64,000 bases of DNA, taken from assembly GCA_029008875.1 (NCBI GenBank), contig JAQXJP010000006.1, positions 21,590 to 85,589 of the forward strand, read 5' to 3'. The DNA is from Lachnospiraceae bacterium. Its GTDB lineage: Bacteria; Bacillota; Clostridia; Lachnospirales; Lachnospiraceae. Of this stretch, positions 54,223 through 62,216 are shown one piece after another. The position numbers were made by a program, and so were the translations under genes. Numbering within the stretch: the stretch's first letter is position 1; the number at the start of each line of letters is the position of its first letter. The notes beneath the pieces were generated by a model that made no database searches, was not told the DNA's origin, and saw nothing but the letters and a program-made list of their open reading frames with translations.

Positions 54223-56148
54223 ATGGACATTGTTCTGTTGTTTGGTGAAGTGGGGTTTGTTAGCCACAAAAAAATTCTCGATGGGATTGTGGAAGCCGCC
54301 GAAAAGGATGGGCATAACCTTTTTCTTTTTACCTGTGAGGGATGGCGCTATCAGGAATATTCCCAATATCATGCAGGGGAATATCGTATTTTCGGTTTAC
54401 CGGAATTGGAAAAATATGATGGGATTATCGTAGATTTTGACACCATTCATGAACCTAAAACCAATGCGCTTTTACAGGAGAGAATTGCGGAGACAAAGGT
54501 TCCTTGTGTTTCCATCAATGTGGGGATTGTCAATGCCTCTATCGTTGTGCTGGAGAACTGTAATGGTATCTTTCATATGGTGGAGCATTTGGTCCATGTA
54601 CACGGCGCAAAAGATATTAAGTATATTTCCGGCCCTATGTATAATCCGGATGCGAGGGAGCGGCGGCAGGCATTTCTGGAAGCCATGCAGCAGATGGAAC
54701 TTGAAGCAGATGAAGAAAGTGTTATATATGGAGATTTCAGCAGTGAGAGTGGGCAGAATTTAATCCGGGAATACATAGAAAGTGGTCAGGAGATGCCGGA
54801 TGCTTTTGTCGTAGCCAATGATTACATGGCGATAGCTGTAATCAATGGGTTGCGCCAGGCCGGGTATCGTGTCCCGGAGGATGTTATCGTAACCGGCTAT
54901 GATAATATTGACCTGGCGGAGTGTGTTCAGCCACAGCTGACCACCGTTGACCGGCGCGAGTACGAGGCAGGGTTAATGGCATACCGAAAACTGATGGAGC
55001 GAATTGATGGAGGAGAAGCCAAGAGAGAAATTATTGTTGGCAGGCCCGTCTATTCCTGTTCCTGTGGATGCAATGCCGGGAGAGAAGCAGAGCACCAGTT
55101 AGTTCATATTTGCAGCAATCTTGTCGAACAGCACATCTTTATGGATAATAATCTGGCGATTTTAAAGAATACGGCAGTGGAGTTCTTTAATATCGAGAGC
55201 TTTGATGATTTTTTCAGTTATATGCATCGATATATTGAGGAACTGGATCTGGAATATTTTTATCTGTGCCTTTGTGGAAGCAGAGAGGACTATTATCATG
55301 AAATTGAAATGATGGCATCGGGCAAGGAACCGGAGCGGGACATGACTGTGTTTTCCGATACGGTTCACTGTCCACTTGCCTATGAAAAGGGGGAGTGGAC
55401 CAGCTATTCCACCTTCCCCAAGGGGGACCTGTTACCTCCGGGATGCAGAGAAAAGAGTCGTGGCAGTTACTATATTATTATGCCGGTGCATCAGGATGAG
55501 ACCTGTATTGGATATTGTGTGGTAGGAAATTATAGAAATTTGACGGAAGGAAGATTTCTTCAGCATCTGGTGTTGAACATTGACTACGCGGTTGGAAATA
55601 TCCGTAAACAGGACATCATGCGAACAATGCTTGCCAGAATCAATCAGAAATGGATGTACGATGAACTTACGGGAATATACAACCGCTCGGGACTTTGGAA
55701 GCAGGCAGAAGGATTTACCACGAAAGCAAGAAAAGAACAACGCTTACTGGCTGTTTTGTTCTTTGACCTGGATGGGCTGAAGGCTGTAAATGACCTAAAT
55801 GGGCATGAGGCAGGAGATCGCTACATCCGCAGCATGGCAGATATTCTTCGCATATGCAGAAACGAGGAGGACATTCTTGTCCGATACGGCGGAGATGAGT
55901 ACATAATTGTTACGGCTGTGTATTCACAGATGGAAATAGAGAAATATATTGATCGGATTCAAAGGCGTGTAAAGACCTTTAATGAAGGTGGGTGCGAGTA
56001 TCCGCTGTCTGTTAGCATCGGATATAGTATGGAAAATGATGTGAGAAAAATAGAACTACAGGGACTGATTGAAGAGGCCGATCAGGAAATGTATAAAGAG
56101 AAACGGAAAAAGAAAGAATATGCAAGAAAAACAATTTTGGTCCCGTGA
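54223..56148 (+). CDS. LacI-type sugar-binding domain fused to GGDEF diguanylate cyclase (second copy)
   Basis: A 641-residue soluble protein with the same order as the one at 5528. A LacI-like sugar-binding fold without DNA-binding head comes first (IVLLFGEVGFVSHKKILDGI; VANDYMAIAVINGLRQ; DVIVTGYDNIDLAEC; residues 1-275), then a CSCGC linker, a GAF-like middle region and a GGDEF domain (MYDELTGIYNRSGLW; FDLDGLKAVND). The active-site motif is RYGGDEY at about 554-560. The RxxD inhibitory site appears absent (Asn at the Arg position). It follows a chemoreceptor gene and overlaps the GH16 gene. Overall identity to the first copy looks moderate, so the two are old paralogues with different sugars. 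Confidence 0.88.
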   Translation: MDIVLLFGEVGFVSHKKILDGIVEAAEKDGHNLFLFTCEGWRYQEYSQYHAGEYRIFGLPELEKYDGIIVDFDTIHEPKTNALLQERIAETKVPCVSINVGIVNASIVVLENCNGIFHMVEHLVHVHGAKDIKYISGPMYNPDARERRQAFLEAMQQMELEADEESVIYGDFSSESGQNLIREYIESGQEMPDAFVVANDYMAIAVINGLRQAGYRVPEDVIVTGYDNIDLAECVQPQLTTVDRREYEAGLMAYRKLMERIDGGEAKREIIVGRPVYSCSCGCNAGREAEHQLVHICSNLVEQHIFMDNNLAILKNTAVEFFNIESFDDFFSYMHRYIEELDLEYFYLCLCGSREDYYHEIEMMASGKEPERDMTVFSDTVHCPLAYEKGEWTSYSTFPKGDLLPPGCREKSRGSYYIIMPVHQDETCIGYCVVGNYRNLTEGRFLQHLVLNIDYAVGNIRKQDIMRTMLARINQKWMYDELTGIYNRSGLWKQAEGFTTKARKEQRLLAVLFFDLDGLKAVNDLNGHEAGDRYIRSMADILRICRNEEDILVRYGGDEYIIVTAVYSQMEIEKYIDRIQRRVKTFNEGGCEYPLSVSIGYSMENDVRKIELQGLIEEADQEMYKEKRKKKEYARKTILVP

Positions 56149-56926
56149 GGGATATGAACTCGAGTGGTCGGATGAATTCGAGGGCGATTCCTTAAATCGT
56201 CATGACTGGAATGTGGAATTGCATGAGCCCGGTTGGGTAAATGAAGAACTGCAGGAGTATATAGATTCGGAAGAAAACATTCAGGTGCGCGATGGAAAAC
56301 TTATCATTTCTCCGGTTAAGAAAGCAGATGACCTAGGAAATGTGAAATACTATTCCGGGCGTGTGAATACGCAGAACAAGCATGATTTTAAATATGGTCT
56401 TTTTGAGGCAAAAATGAGAGTCCCAAGAGGAAAGGGATTTCTTCCTGCTTTTTGGATGATGCCGACGGATGAATACCTGTATGGACAGTGGCCAAGATGT
56501 GGTGAAATTGATATCATGGAGGTCATGGGACAAAATACGCAGAAGGCGATGGGAACCATTCATTATGGGAATCCACATGAGCAGAATCAGGGAGAGTATG
56601 AGGTAAGTGAGAGTGATTTTTGTAATCAGTGGCATACTTTCAGTGTGGAATGGGAACCTGGAAAAATAGTGTGGTACATAGATGAAACGAAATATCATGA
56701 GGTCAGGGAGTGGTATTCTGCTTCAGAGAAGGGAAAAATATCATATCCTGCACCCTTCGACCAGAAGTTCTACATTATCTTCAATCTTGCAATCGGAGGA
56801 TCTTGGGTTGGATACCCGGATGAGACAACGACTTACGAAGATCAGTCTCTTATGGTGGACTATGTCCGGGTCTATCGTAAATCACAAGAATACTACGATA
56901 TGGCGGAACAGAATTTGAGAAAATAA
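56120..56926 (+). CDS. Cytoplasmic GH16 endo-beta-glucanase (laminarinase-like)
   Basis: A 268-residue single-domain GH16 enzyme. The catalytic strand GEIDIMEVMG (about 128-137) has the E-x-D-x-x-E form typical of endo-beta-1,3-glucanases; lichenases usually lack the extra residue. GLFEAKMRVPRGKG, PAFWMMP and NLAIGGSWVGYPD are other family blocks. There is no signal peptide on either possible start. The ATG at 56120 begins MQEKQFWSREGYELEWSDEF; the ATG at 56069 would only add a basic, non-hydrophobic tail. It overlaps the GGDEF gene by 29 bases. A cytoplasmic GH16 would cut imported oligosaccharides rather than polymer. Confidence 0.88.
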   Translation: MQEKQFWSREGYELEWSDEFEGDSLNRHDWNVELHEPGWVNEELQEYIDSEENIQVRDGKLIISPVKKADDLGNVKYYSGRVNTQNKHDFKYGLFEAKMRVPRGKGFLPAFWMMPTDEYLYGQWPRCGEIDIMEVMGQNTQKAMGTIHYGNPHEQNQGEYEVSESDFCNQWHTFSVEWEPGKIVWYIDETKYHEVREWYSASEKGKISYPAPFDQKFYIIFNLAIGGSWVGYPDETTTYEDQSLMVDYVRVYRKSQEYYDMAEQNLRK

Positions 56927-56949
56927 TTGTGTTTTATAGTATGAAATAA

Positions 56950-56986
56950 GAATGGCGTGTTCCGCTTGAGGCGGAGCACGCCATTC
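56950..56986 (+). terminator. Strong hairpin closing the importer/GGDEF/GH16 operon
   Basis: A 16-bp stem (GAATGGCGTGTTCCGC, one G-T pair) with a 5-base loop. There is no T run directly after it, so it may be a weak intrinsic terminator or a 3'-end stabiliser. Confidence 0.6.
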
Positions 56987-57285
56987 CTGTATAGTATATC
57001 AGTATTATAGGGGGAGGGCGGTCTGAACAAAATGGCCTTGTTTGACCTTATGCAAAAATTATATGAAGAAAGCGGAAGAAAATATATAAAATTATTGATA
57101 AAAATATAAAAACGCTGTTATATTAAGTGGTGTGTTTTTGTTTTCCAAAGATGCTTTCCAAAAGATGATGCAATTAACATAGGAAATCTTTGGTGAATAT
57201 GGTATACTTATTCTCTGTGGGTGGAATTCCTTTTTTGTACCGGATTCACCACTTGAGGTTTCGATATGCAATGGAGGAAACATAA
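56987..57285 (+). promoter_or_regulatory. Intergenic stretch with an extended -10 for the DUF4236 gene
   Basis: The 359 bases between the GH16 and DUF4236 genes hold the hairpin above and, near the right end, TGGTATACT (-10 at 57203-57208) without a good -35. The rest is AT-rich with no reading frame, repeat or RNA that I can support. Confidence 0.4.
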
Positions 57286-57837
57286 ATGGGACTTAATTTT
57301 CGTAAGAGTATCAAGGTTGCGGACGGAGTAAAACTGAACGTGGGAAAAAAGAGCGCAGGGGTCTCCGTCGGAGGAAAATATGTGGGAGCGTCCTTTAATT
57401 CCAGAACCGGGGCGAGGGTGAGGGCATCACTGCCGGGAACGGGCTTGTCCTACACCAAATCCCTGGGGGGCTCCAAGAAGAAGAGTACGAGCAAAAAACG
57501 CAAGAAGAGTACGGCATCAACCATCCTTTTGGTAGCGGTTGTGGTGCTTGCAGTGCTTTTTGTGGTGTACAAGAACTGGGATAAGATTTCTGATACCCTG
57601 GGAATTGGTCAGACTGAGGTTACCACGGACCAGGCTGCGGATAATGCGGCTGCAGACCAGGCAGTTTCCGTCGACAATGGTTCGGTTACATATGTCATCA
57701 ACACTTCCACCAAGAAAATTCATCTGTCCACATGCAGTTATGTGGATATGTCCAGCAAGAATGTTTCCGAAACGGATGAGACGCTCGAAACACTTGTGGG
57801 CGAAGGCTATGAAAAGTGCAGCAGATGCCTGAAATAG
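57286..57837 (+). CDS. DUF4236 membrane protein with a C-terminal Cys-pair domain
   Basis: A 183-residue protein in three parts. DUF4236 comes first (MGLNFRKSIKVADGVKLNVG to about residue 60, ending TGLSYTKSLGG), then a Lys/Ser-rich stretch and one membrane span (about 75-95, ILLVAVVVLAVLFVVYK). The outer domain (about 130-183) has the pattern INTSTKKIHLSTCSYV ... YEKCSRCLK, as in Ada-like/nuclease-associated zinc-binding tails. The function of DUF4236 is not established. GGAGG lies upstream of the ATG. Confidence 0.8.
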   Translation: MGLNFRKSIKVADGVKLNVGKKSAGVSVGGKYVGASFNSRTGARVRASLPGTGLSYTKSLGGSKKKSTSKKRKKSTASTILLVAVVVLAVLFVVYKNWDKISDTLGIGQTEVTTDQAADNAAADQAVSVDNGSVTYVINTSTKKIHLSTCSYVDMSSKNVSETDETLETLVGEGYEKCSRCLK

Positions 57838-57840
57838 GCG

Positions 57841-57869
57841 TTGACAATACCGACCTTCGAAAATACAAT
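57841..57869 (+). promoter_or_regulatory. Sigma-A promoter of hisS-aspS
   Basis: TTGACA, a 17-bp spacer and TACAAT. The leader is only about 22 bases, so there is no room for a T-box. Confidence 0.8.
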
Positions 57870-57897
57870 AAACTAGAGAAATTCAGGAGGAAGTACC

Positions 57898-59157
57898 ATG
57901 GCATTAAGCAAGAAGCCGGTCAACGGCATGAAGGATATTTTACCGGCTGAGATGGAGATTCGGGATTATGTGACCAACATCATCAAGGAAACCTATCGAA
58001 GCTTCGGATTTACACCCATTGAGACTCCCTGCATGGAGAATATTGCGAATTTGTCCAACAAGCAGGGTGGAGAGAATGAGAAACTGATTTTTAAAGTGAT
58101 GAAGCGCGGCGAGAAGCTGGATTTGGAAAATGCGAAGGAAGAGGCGGATGTAGTGGACTTTGGTATGCGTTACGACCTTACGGTTCCCCTTTCCCGCTTC
58201 TATTCCAACAATGCCAACAATCTGCCATCCCCATTTAAGGCATTGCAGATTGGCAGTGTGTGGAGAGCGGATCGTCCCCAGAGAGGGCGCTATCGCCAGT
58301 TTACCCAGTGCGATATCGATATTCTGGGTGAGCCCAGCAATCTCGCGGAGATTGAACTGATCACCGCAACCACCACAACCATCGGAAGACTGGGATTCAA
58401 GAATTTTGAGATTCGCATCAACGAGCGCCGCATCCTGAAGGCAATGGCTGCCTACAGCGGATTTTCCGAGGAGGATTACGACAGCGTGTTCATCACCTTG
58501 GACAAGATGGATAAGATCGGTGTGGAGGGCGTAGCCGAGGAATTGGCAAAGGATGGCTATCCACAGGAATCCATTGATAAGTACCTGAACCTGTTCAAGC
58601 TTCTGGAAGAGAAGAAGGACGTTGCGGAGGGCGTTGCCTTTTTGGCAGAGACCCTGGGTGAGTATCTGGATGCGGATGTGGTACGGAACATGACCGAGAT
58701 CGCAACCGCGGTAAATGCCACAAAAGCGGCGGAATTTACCCTAGTATTCGACCCAACTTTGGTTCGTGGAATGAGTTATTATACCGGAACCATTTTTGAG
58801 ATTTCCATGCCGGAGCTTGGCGCAGCCTGCGGTGGCGGCGGAAGATATGACAAGATGATCGGAAAGTTCACGGGCAACGACGTGCCTGCCTGCGGGTTTT
58901 CCATCGGGTTTGAGCGAATCATTCTTCTTCTGATGGAGAGCGGCTTCAAAATCCCGGAGAGCCCCAAAAAGGTGGCGTATCTGGTGGAGAAAAACTATCC
59001 GGCAGAGAAACTGGTGGAAGTGATGGAGAAGGCCAAGACAGCAAGAGAGGGCGGCCAGCAGGTTCTTGTGGTTCGCATGAACAAGAACAAGAAGTTCCAG
59101 AAGGAACAGCTGGAAAAAGAAGGATATGAAGAGTTCGTTGAATTTTTCAACAATTAA
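57898..59157 (+). CDS. hisS: Histidyl-tRNA synthetase
   Basis: A 419-residue class II synthetase that charges tRNA-His. Motif 1/early blocks (PVNGMKDILPAEMEIRDYV, FTPIETPCMEN), the motif 2 region (VWRADRPQRGRYRQFTQCDID), the histidine-specific LVRGMSYYTGTIFEI and CGGGGRYDKMI, and motif 3 (GFSIGFERIILLLM) are all present, with a C-terminal anticodon-binding domain. The full catalytic set and anticodon domain argue against HisZ. GGAGGAAG lies before the ATG. aspS follows 23 bases later, a common hisS-aspS pair in Firmicutes. Confidence 0.95.
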   Translation: MALSKKPVNGMKDILPAEMEIRDYVTNIIKETYRSFGFTPIETPCMENIANLSNKQGGENEKLIFKVMKRGEKLDLENAKEEADVVDFGMRYDLTVPLSRFYSNNANNLPSPFKALQIGSVWRADRPQRGRYRQFTQCDIDILGEPSNLAEIELITATTTTIGRLGFKNFEIRINERRILKAMAAYSGFSEEDYDSVFITLDKMDKIGVEGVAEELAKDGYPQESIDKYLNLFKLLEEKKDVAEGVAFLAETLGEYLDADVVRNMTEIATAVNATKAAEFTLVFDPTLVRGMSYYTGTIFEISMPELGAACGGGGRYDKMIGKFTGNDVPACGFSIGFERIILLLMESGFKIPESPKKVAYLVEKNYPAEKLVEVMEKAKTAREGGQQVLVVRMNKNKKFQKEQLEKEGYEEFVEFFNN

Positions 59158-59180
59158 GAATAGAGTGAGGAGAAAAGGAA

Positions 59181-60938
59181 ATGATACAGTCGAGAACGCA
59201 CAATTGTAACGAACTTCGCCTCGAACATGTGGGACAGAAGGTTACCATTGTCGGATGGTTTGAAAACATTCGTAAAGTTAGCAAGAATCTGGGATTTTTG
59301 ATTTTGAGAGATTTTTACGGAACCACGCAGGTTGTCATCGAGACCGAGGAAATGATGGCAATCATTGATTCTGTGAATAAGGAGACAACTCTCTCTATCG
59401 CAGGTGAGGTGAGAGAACGTTCCAGCAAGAACGCGGAACTTCCTACCGGCGAGGTTGAAGTGGTTCCGGAGAGCATTGAAATCCTCGGCAAGTGCATCTA
59501 CAATGCACTTCCCTTCGAGATTAACCAGTCCAAGGATGCGGATGAAACCACAAGATTGAAATACCGCTATCTGGATTTGCGCAATCCGGAAGTAAAGAGC
59601 AAGATTGTGCTCCGCAGCCGGATTGTGGCAGAACTTCGTCAGAAGATGAATTCTCTGGGATTCATGGAGATTACCACTCCGATTTTGACCTGCTCCTCTC
59701 CGGAGGGCGCAAGAGATTACCTTGTTCCTGCAAGAAATCATCCGGGAAAGTTCTATGCATTGCCACAGGCACCTCAGCAGTTTAAACAGATTTTGATGGC
59801 ATCCGGCTTCGACCGTTATTTCCAGATTGCTCCCTGCTTCCGCGATGAGGATGCGAGAGCAGACCGATCTCCGGGAGAGTTCTATCAGCTGGATATGGAG
59901 ATGGCTTTTGCATCACAGGAGGATGTGTTTGCGGTCATCGAGGAAGTGCTTCCGCCGGTATTTGAGAAGTACGGCGTGTACACCAACGCTTCCAAGGCGC
60001 CCTTTGTGAGAATTCCGTTCCTGGAGGCTATGGACAAGTACGGAAGCGATAAGCCGGATCTTCGCATTGATCTGGTGCTTCAGGATGCAACAGAGGTTAT
60101 GGCGGACTGTGGATTCGGACCATTTGAGGGCAATGTGGTGAAGGCCATTGTAGTGGATGAGTTCACTGCTACCAGAAAAGTAATTGATAAGATTTGTGCT
60201 GATGTGGAAGTGGCAACTGCCCAGAAGGCATATTGGTTCAAATTGGATGAAAACGGTGAGCTTGTGGGAGGAATCTCGAAGTTCCTTCAGGAGCGCAAGG
60301 ATGCGGTGATTGCTGCCCTGGGATTGAAGCCGGGAGATTTTGTTGGTTTGACTGCCGGCAAGCTGCTTACCGCGCAGAAGACTGCAGGTGTACTTCGTAA
60401 GCTCCTTGGCGCAGCCAGTGAAAAGCACATGAAGCAGAATGCATATGAATTCTGCTGGATTGTGGATTTCCCGATGTACGAGATTGGTGAGGAGTCCGGC
60501 GAGTTGGAGTTCTGTCACAATCCATTCTCTATGCCACAGGGTGGAATGGATGCTCTCATGAATCAGGAGCCCCTTTCTATTCTCGCTTACCAGTATGATT
60601 TGGTATGTAACGGCGTAGAATTATCATCGGGGGCAGTGCGAAACCACGACCCGGAGATTATGATTAAGGCATTTGAATTGGTTGGACTTGGCGAGGACGA
60701 TGTGAAGGCAAAGTTCCCGGCCATGTACAATGCTTTTTGCTACGGTGCACCGCCACACGCGGGGATTGCGCCGGGCGTTGACCGAATGATTATGCTGATT
60801 ACCGGGGAGGAGAGCATCCGCGAGGTTATTCCTTTCCCGATGAACAAGAATGCAATGGATATTATGATGGGAGCTCCGGGAACTGTGGAGCAGAAGCAGT
60901 TGGATGAACTTCATATTCAGATTGTGTCAGAGGAGTAG
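59181..60938 (+). CDS. aspS: Aspartyl-tRNA synthetase
   Basis: A 585-residue bacterial-type AspRS. The N-terminal OB-fold anticodon-binding domain (VTIVGWFENIRKVSKNLGFL), the aspartate-activation core (PEGARDYLVPARNHPGKFYA; FRDEDARADRSPGEFYQLDM), the bacterial GAD insertion (about 290-420) and motif 3 (GIAPGVDRMIMLITG) are all clear. The gene follows hisS in the same transcript. Whether it also charges tRNA-Asn cannot be judged here. Confidence 0.96.
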   Translation: MIQSRTHNCNELRLEHVGQKVTIVGWFENIRKVSKNLGFLILRDFYGTTQVVIETEEMMAIIDSVNKETTLSIAGEVRERSSKNAELPTGEVEVVPESIEILGKCIYNALPFEINQSKDADETTRLKYRYLDLRNPEVKSKIVLRSRIVAELRQKMNSLGFMEITTPILTCSSPEGARDYLVPARNHPGKFYALPQAPQQFKQILMASGFDRYFQIAPCFRDEDARADRSPGEFYQLDMEMAFASQEDVFAVIEEVLPPVFEKYGVYTNASKAPFVRIPFLEAMDKYGSDKPDLRIDLVLQDATEVMADCGFGPFEGNVVKAIVVDEFTATRKVIDKICADVEVATAQKAYWFKLDENGELVGGISKFLQERKDAVIAALGLKPGDFVGLTAGKLLTAQKTAGVLRKLLGAASEKHMKQNAYEFCWIVDFPMYEIGEESGELEFCHNPFSMPQGGMDALMNQEPLSILAYQYDLVCNGVELSSGAVRNHDPEIMIKAFELVGLGEDDVKAKFPAMYNAFCYGAPPHAGIAPGVDRMIMLITGEESIREVIPFPMNKNAMDIMMGAPGTVEQKQLDELHIQIVSEE

Positions 60939-60995
60939 GATTTCGATTTCAAAAATGAGCATTGTGCCGAAGGCATTGTGCTGAAGGAGCAGAAT

Positions 60996-62177
60996 TTGAA
61001 GAGTGAGCAAAGACCAAGACTTAAGATAAGAGTGATAGTGAAAGCTGCTGTGGCAGTTGCAGTGTGCGTGCTGTTCATAGGCATGGCGGTTCTTGAGATG
61101 AGGTCTCTTGTTCAACTTCAGGAACTGCAGTCTCAGATTTCCTATCTGCAGGATACCACGGATGTGATACAGACAGATGTCACCAATATGGAGGCGAATA
61201 TCGAGGCAACCCTGGAGCAGGAGAGCAGTTTGCTGGAGACCTGGTCCGTACAACTTCAGGGCTGTGATTTCGAGGCGGGAACCTACCAGGTTCTGGTGTC
61301 CCTTGTGCCCAAGACATACACGGATACCATGGTTACTTCCATCTTCTTTGGAACCCAGGAATTTGCACTGCAACAGGAGGGCTATATCTACTCCGGAGTC
61401 GTAACGTTGCCGATTGATACCGAATATGACGGAAATGTCACCGTTTTGTTTTCTGACGGCAACAAGAAAAACACGGAGGTGCTGCGTAATTATCAGGGAT
61501 TTCAGTCATCGGTACGGAGCGTGTTAAGCGGAATTATGGGAAAAGAACCGGTCTATCATGATGGTCAGTTGACGGTGAAAAATGATGTTACTGTGAATCT
61601 GGAAGGGAACGGGAAATTCTCCTTCGACGAGTTTGCCTGTGTGACAGAAATGAATGATGAACCGGTTTTCGTATGGGATATTGTGGGAGGAAAGTCAATT
61701 CCTGTGGAAGAATACAAGGCTGCATTTAGCAATGGCCAAGTGCAAGGAAACGGGGAAGAAAATTCGCATGAATCCGAATTGGAGAACTCCGATTCGGCAG
61801 ATGCGGAAAATCCTAACGGTGCGGATCCTAATGACGCAAAACCCAATGGAGTAGAACCCAATGCCGCAGAATCCAATGCTGCAGAACCAAACAGCGCAGA
61901 TTCCAACGGCGCAGTTACAGGCATGCCGCAGACGGCAAAGGAAGTGCTTGGGGGAATAACCACATCATTCCCGTTGGATTTGGAACTTGAAGTTCCTGCC
62001 GGAAGTAAAGTGCGAATTTATCTTCGGGCGGTAACGGAAGAAAACTATCGTTTTGAATATGATGTATTCAATGCCTATACAGCGGAAACCGGGGACGGCT
62101 TTGCGGAAGCTGCAACCTACTATCTGTCCAACTACATGATGTATGACGACAAGGGCGCTGCATGGAAGGTCAAATAA
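60996..62177 (+). CDS. Membrane-anchored coiled-coil protein with Asn/Ala-rich repeats, unknown function
   Basis: A 393-residue protein that I do not recognise. A short basic cytoplasmic tail precedes one membrane span (about 12-32, KAAVAVAVCVLFIGMAVLEM). An extracellular coiled coil follows (about 34-80, LQELQSQISYLQDTTDVIQT), then a beta-rich region, a low-complexity stretch of degenerate pentapeptides of the form P/S-N-x-A/V-E/D (about 268-305), and a beta-rich C-terminal part. The TTG at 60996 is chosen because AAGGAG lies six bases before it; the in-frame GTG at 60978 has no ribosome site. It follows aspS and ends at a terminator. A cell-surface or envelope role is likely, but no more can be said. 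Confidence 0.75.
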   Translation: MKSEQRPRLKIRVIVKAAVAVAVCVLFIGMAVLEMRSLVQLQELQSQISYLQDTTDVIQTDVTNMEANIEATLEQESSLLETWSVQLQGCDFEAGTYQVLVSLVPKTYTDTMVTSIFFGTQEFALQQEGYIYSGVVTLPIDTEYDGNVTVLFSDGNKKNTEVLRNYQGFQSSVRSVLSGIMGKEPVYHDGQLTVKNDVTVNLEGNGKFSFDEFACVTEMNDEPVFVWDIVGGKSIPVEEYKAAFSNGQVQGNGEENSHESELENSDSADAENPNGADPNDAKPNGVEPNAAESNAAEPNSADSNGAVTGMPQTAKEVLGGITTSFPLDLELEVPAGSKVRIYLRAVTEENYRFEYDVFNAYTAETGDGFAEAATYYLSNYMMYDDKGAAWKVK

Positions 62178-62182
62178 TAAAA

Positions 62183-62215
62183 GGCTATCCACCGGTTTGG
62201 TGGATAGCCCTTTTT
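62183..62215 (+). terminator. Intrinsic terminator between converging genes
   Basis: An 11-bp stem (GGCTATCCACC / GGTGGATAGCC), a 5-base loop and five Ts, two bases before the end of the converging kinase gene. Confidence 0.9.
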
Positions 62216-62216
62216 G

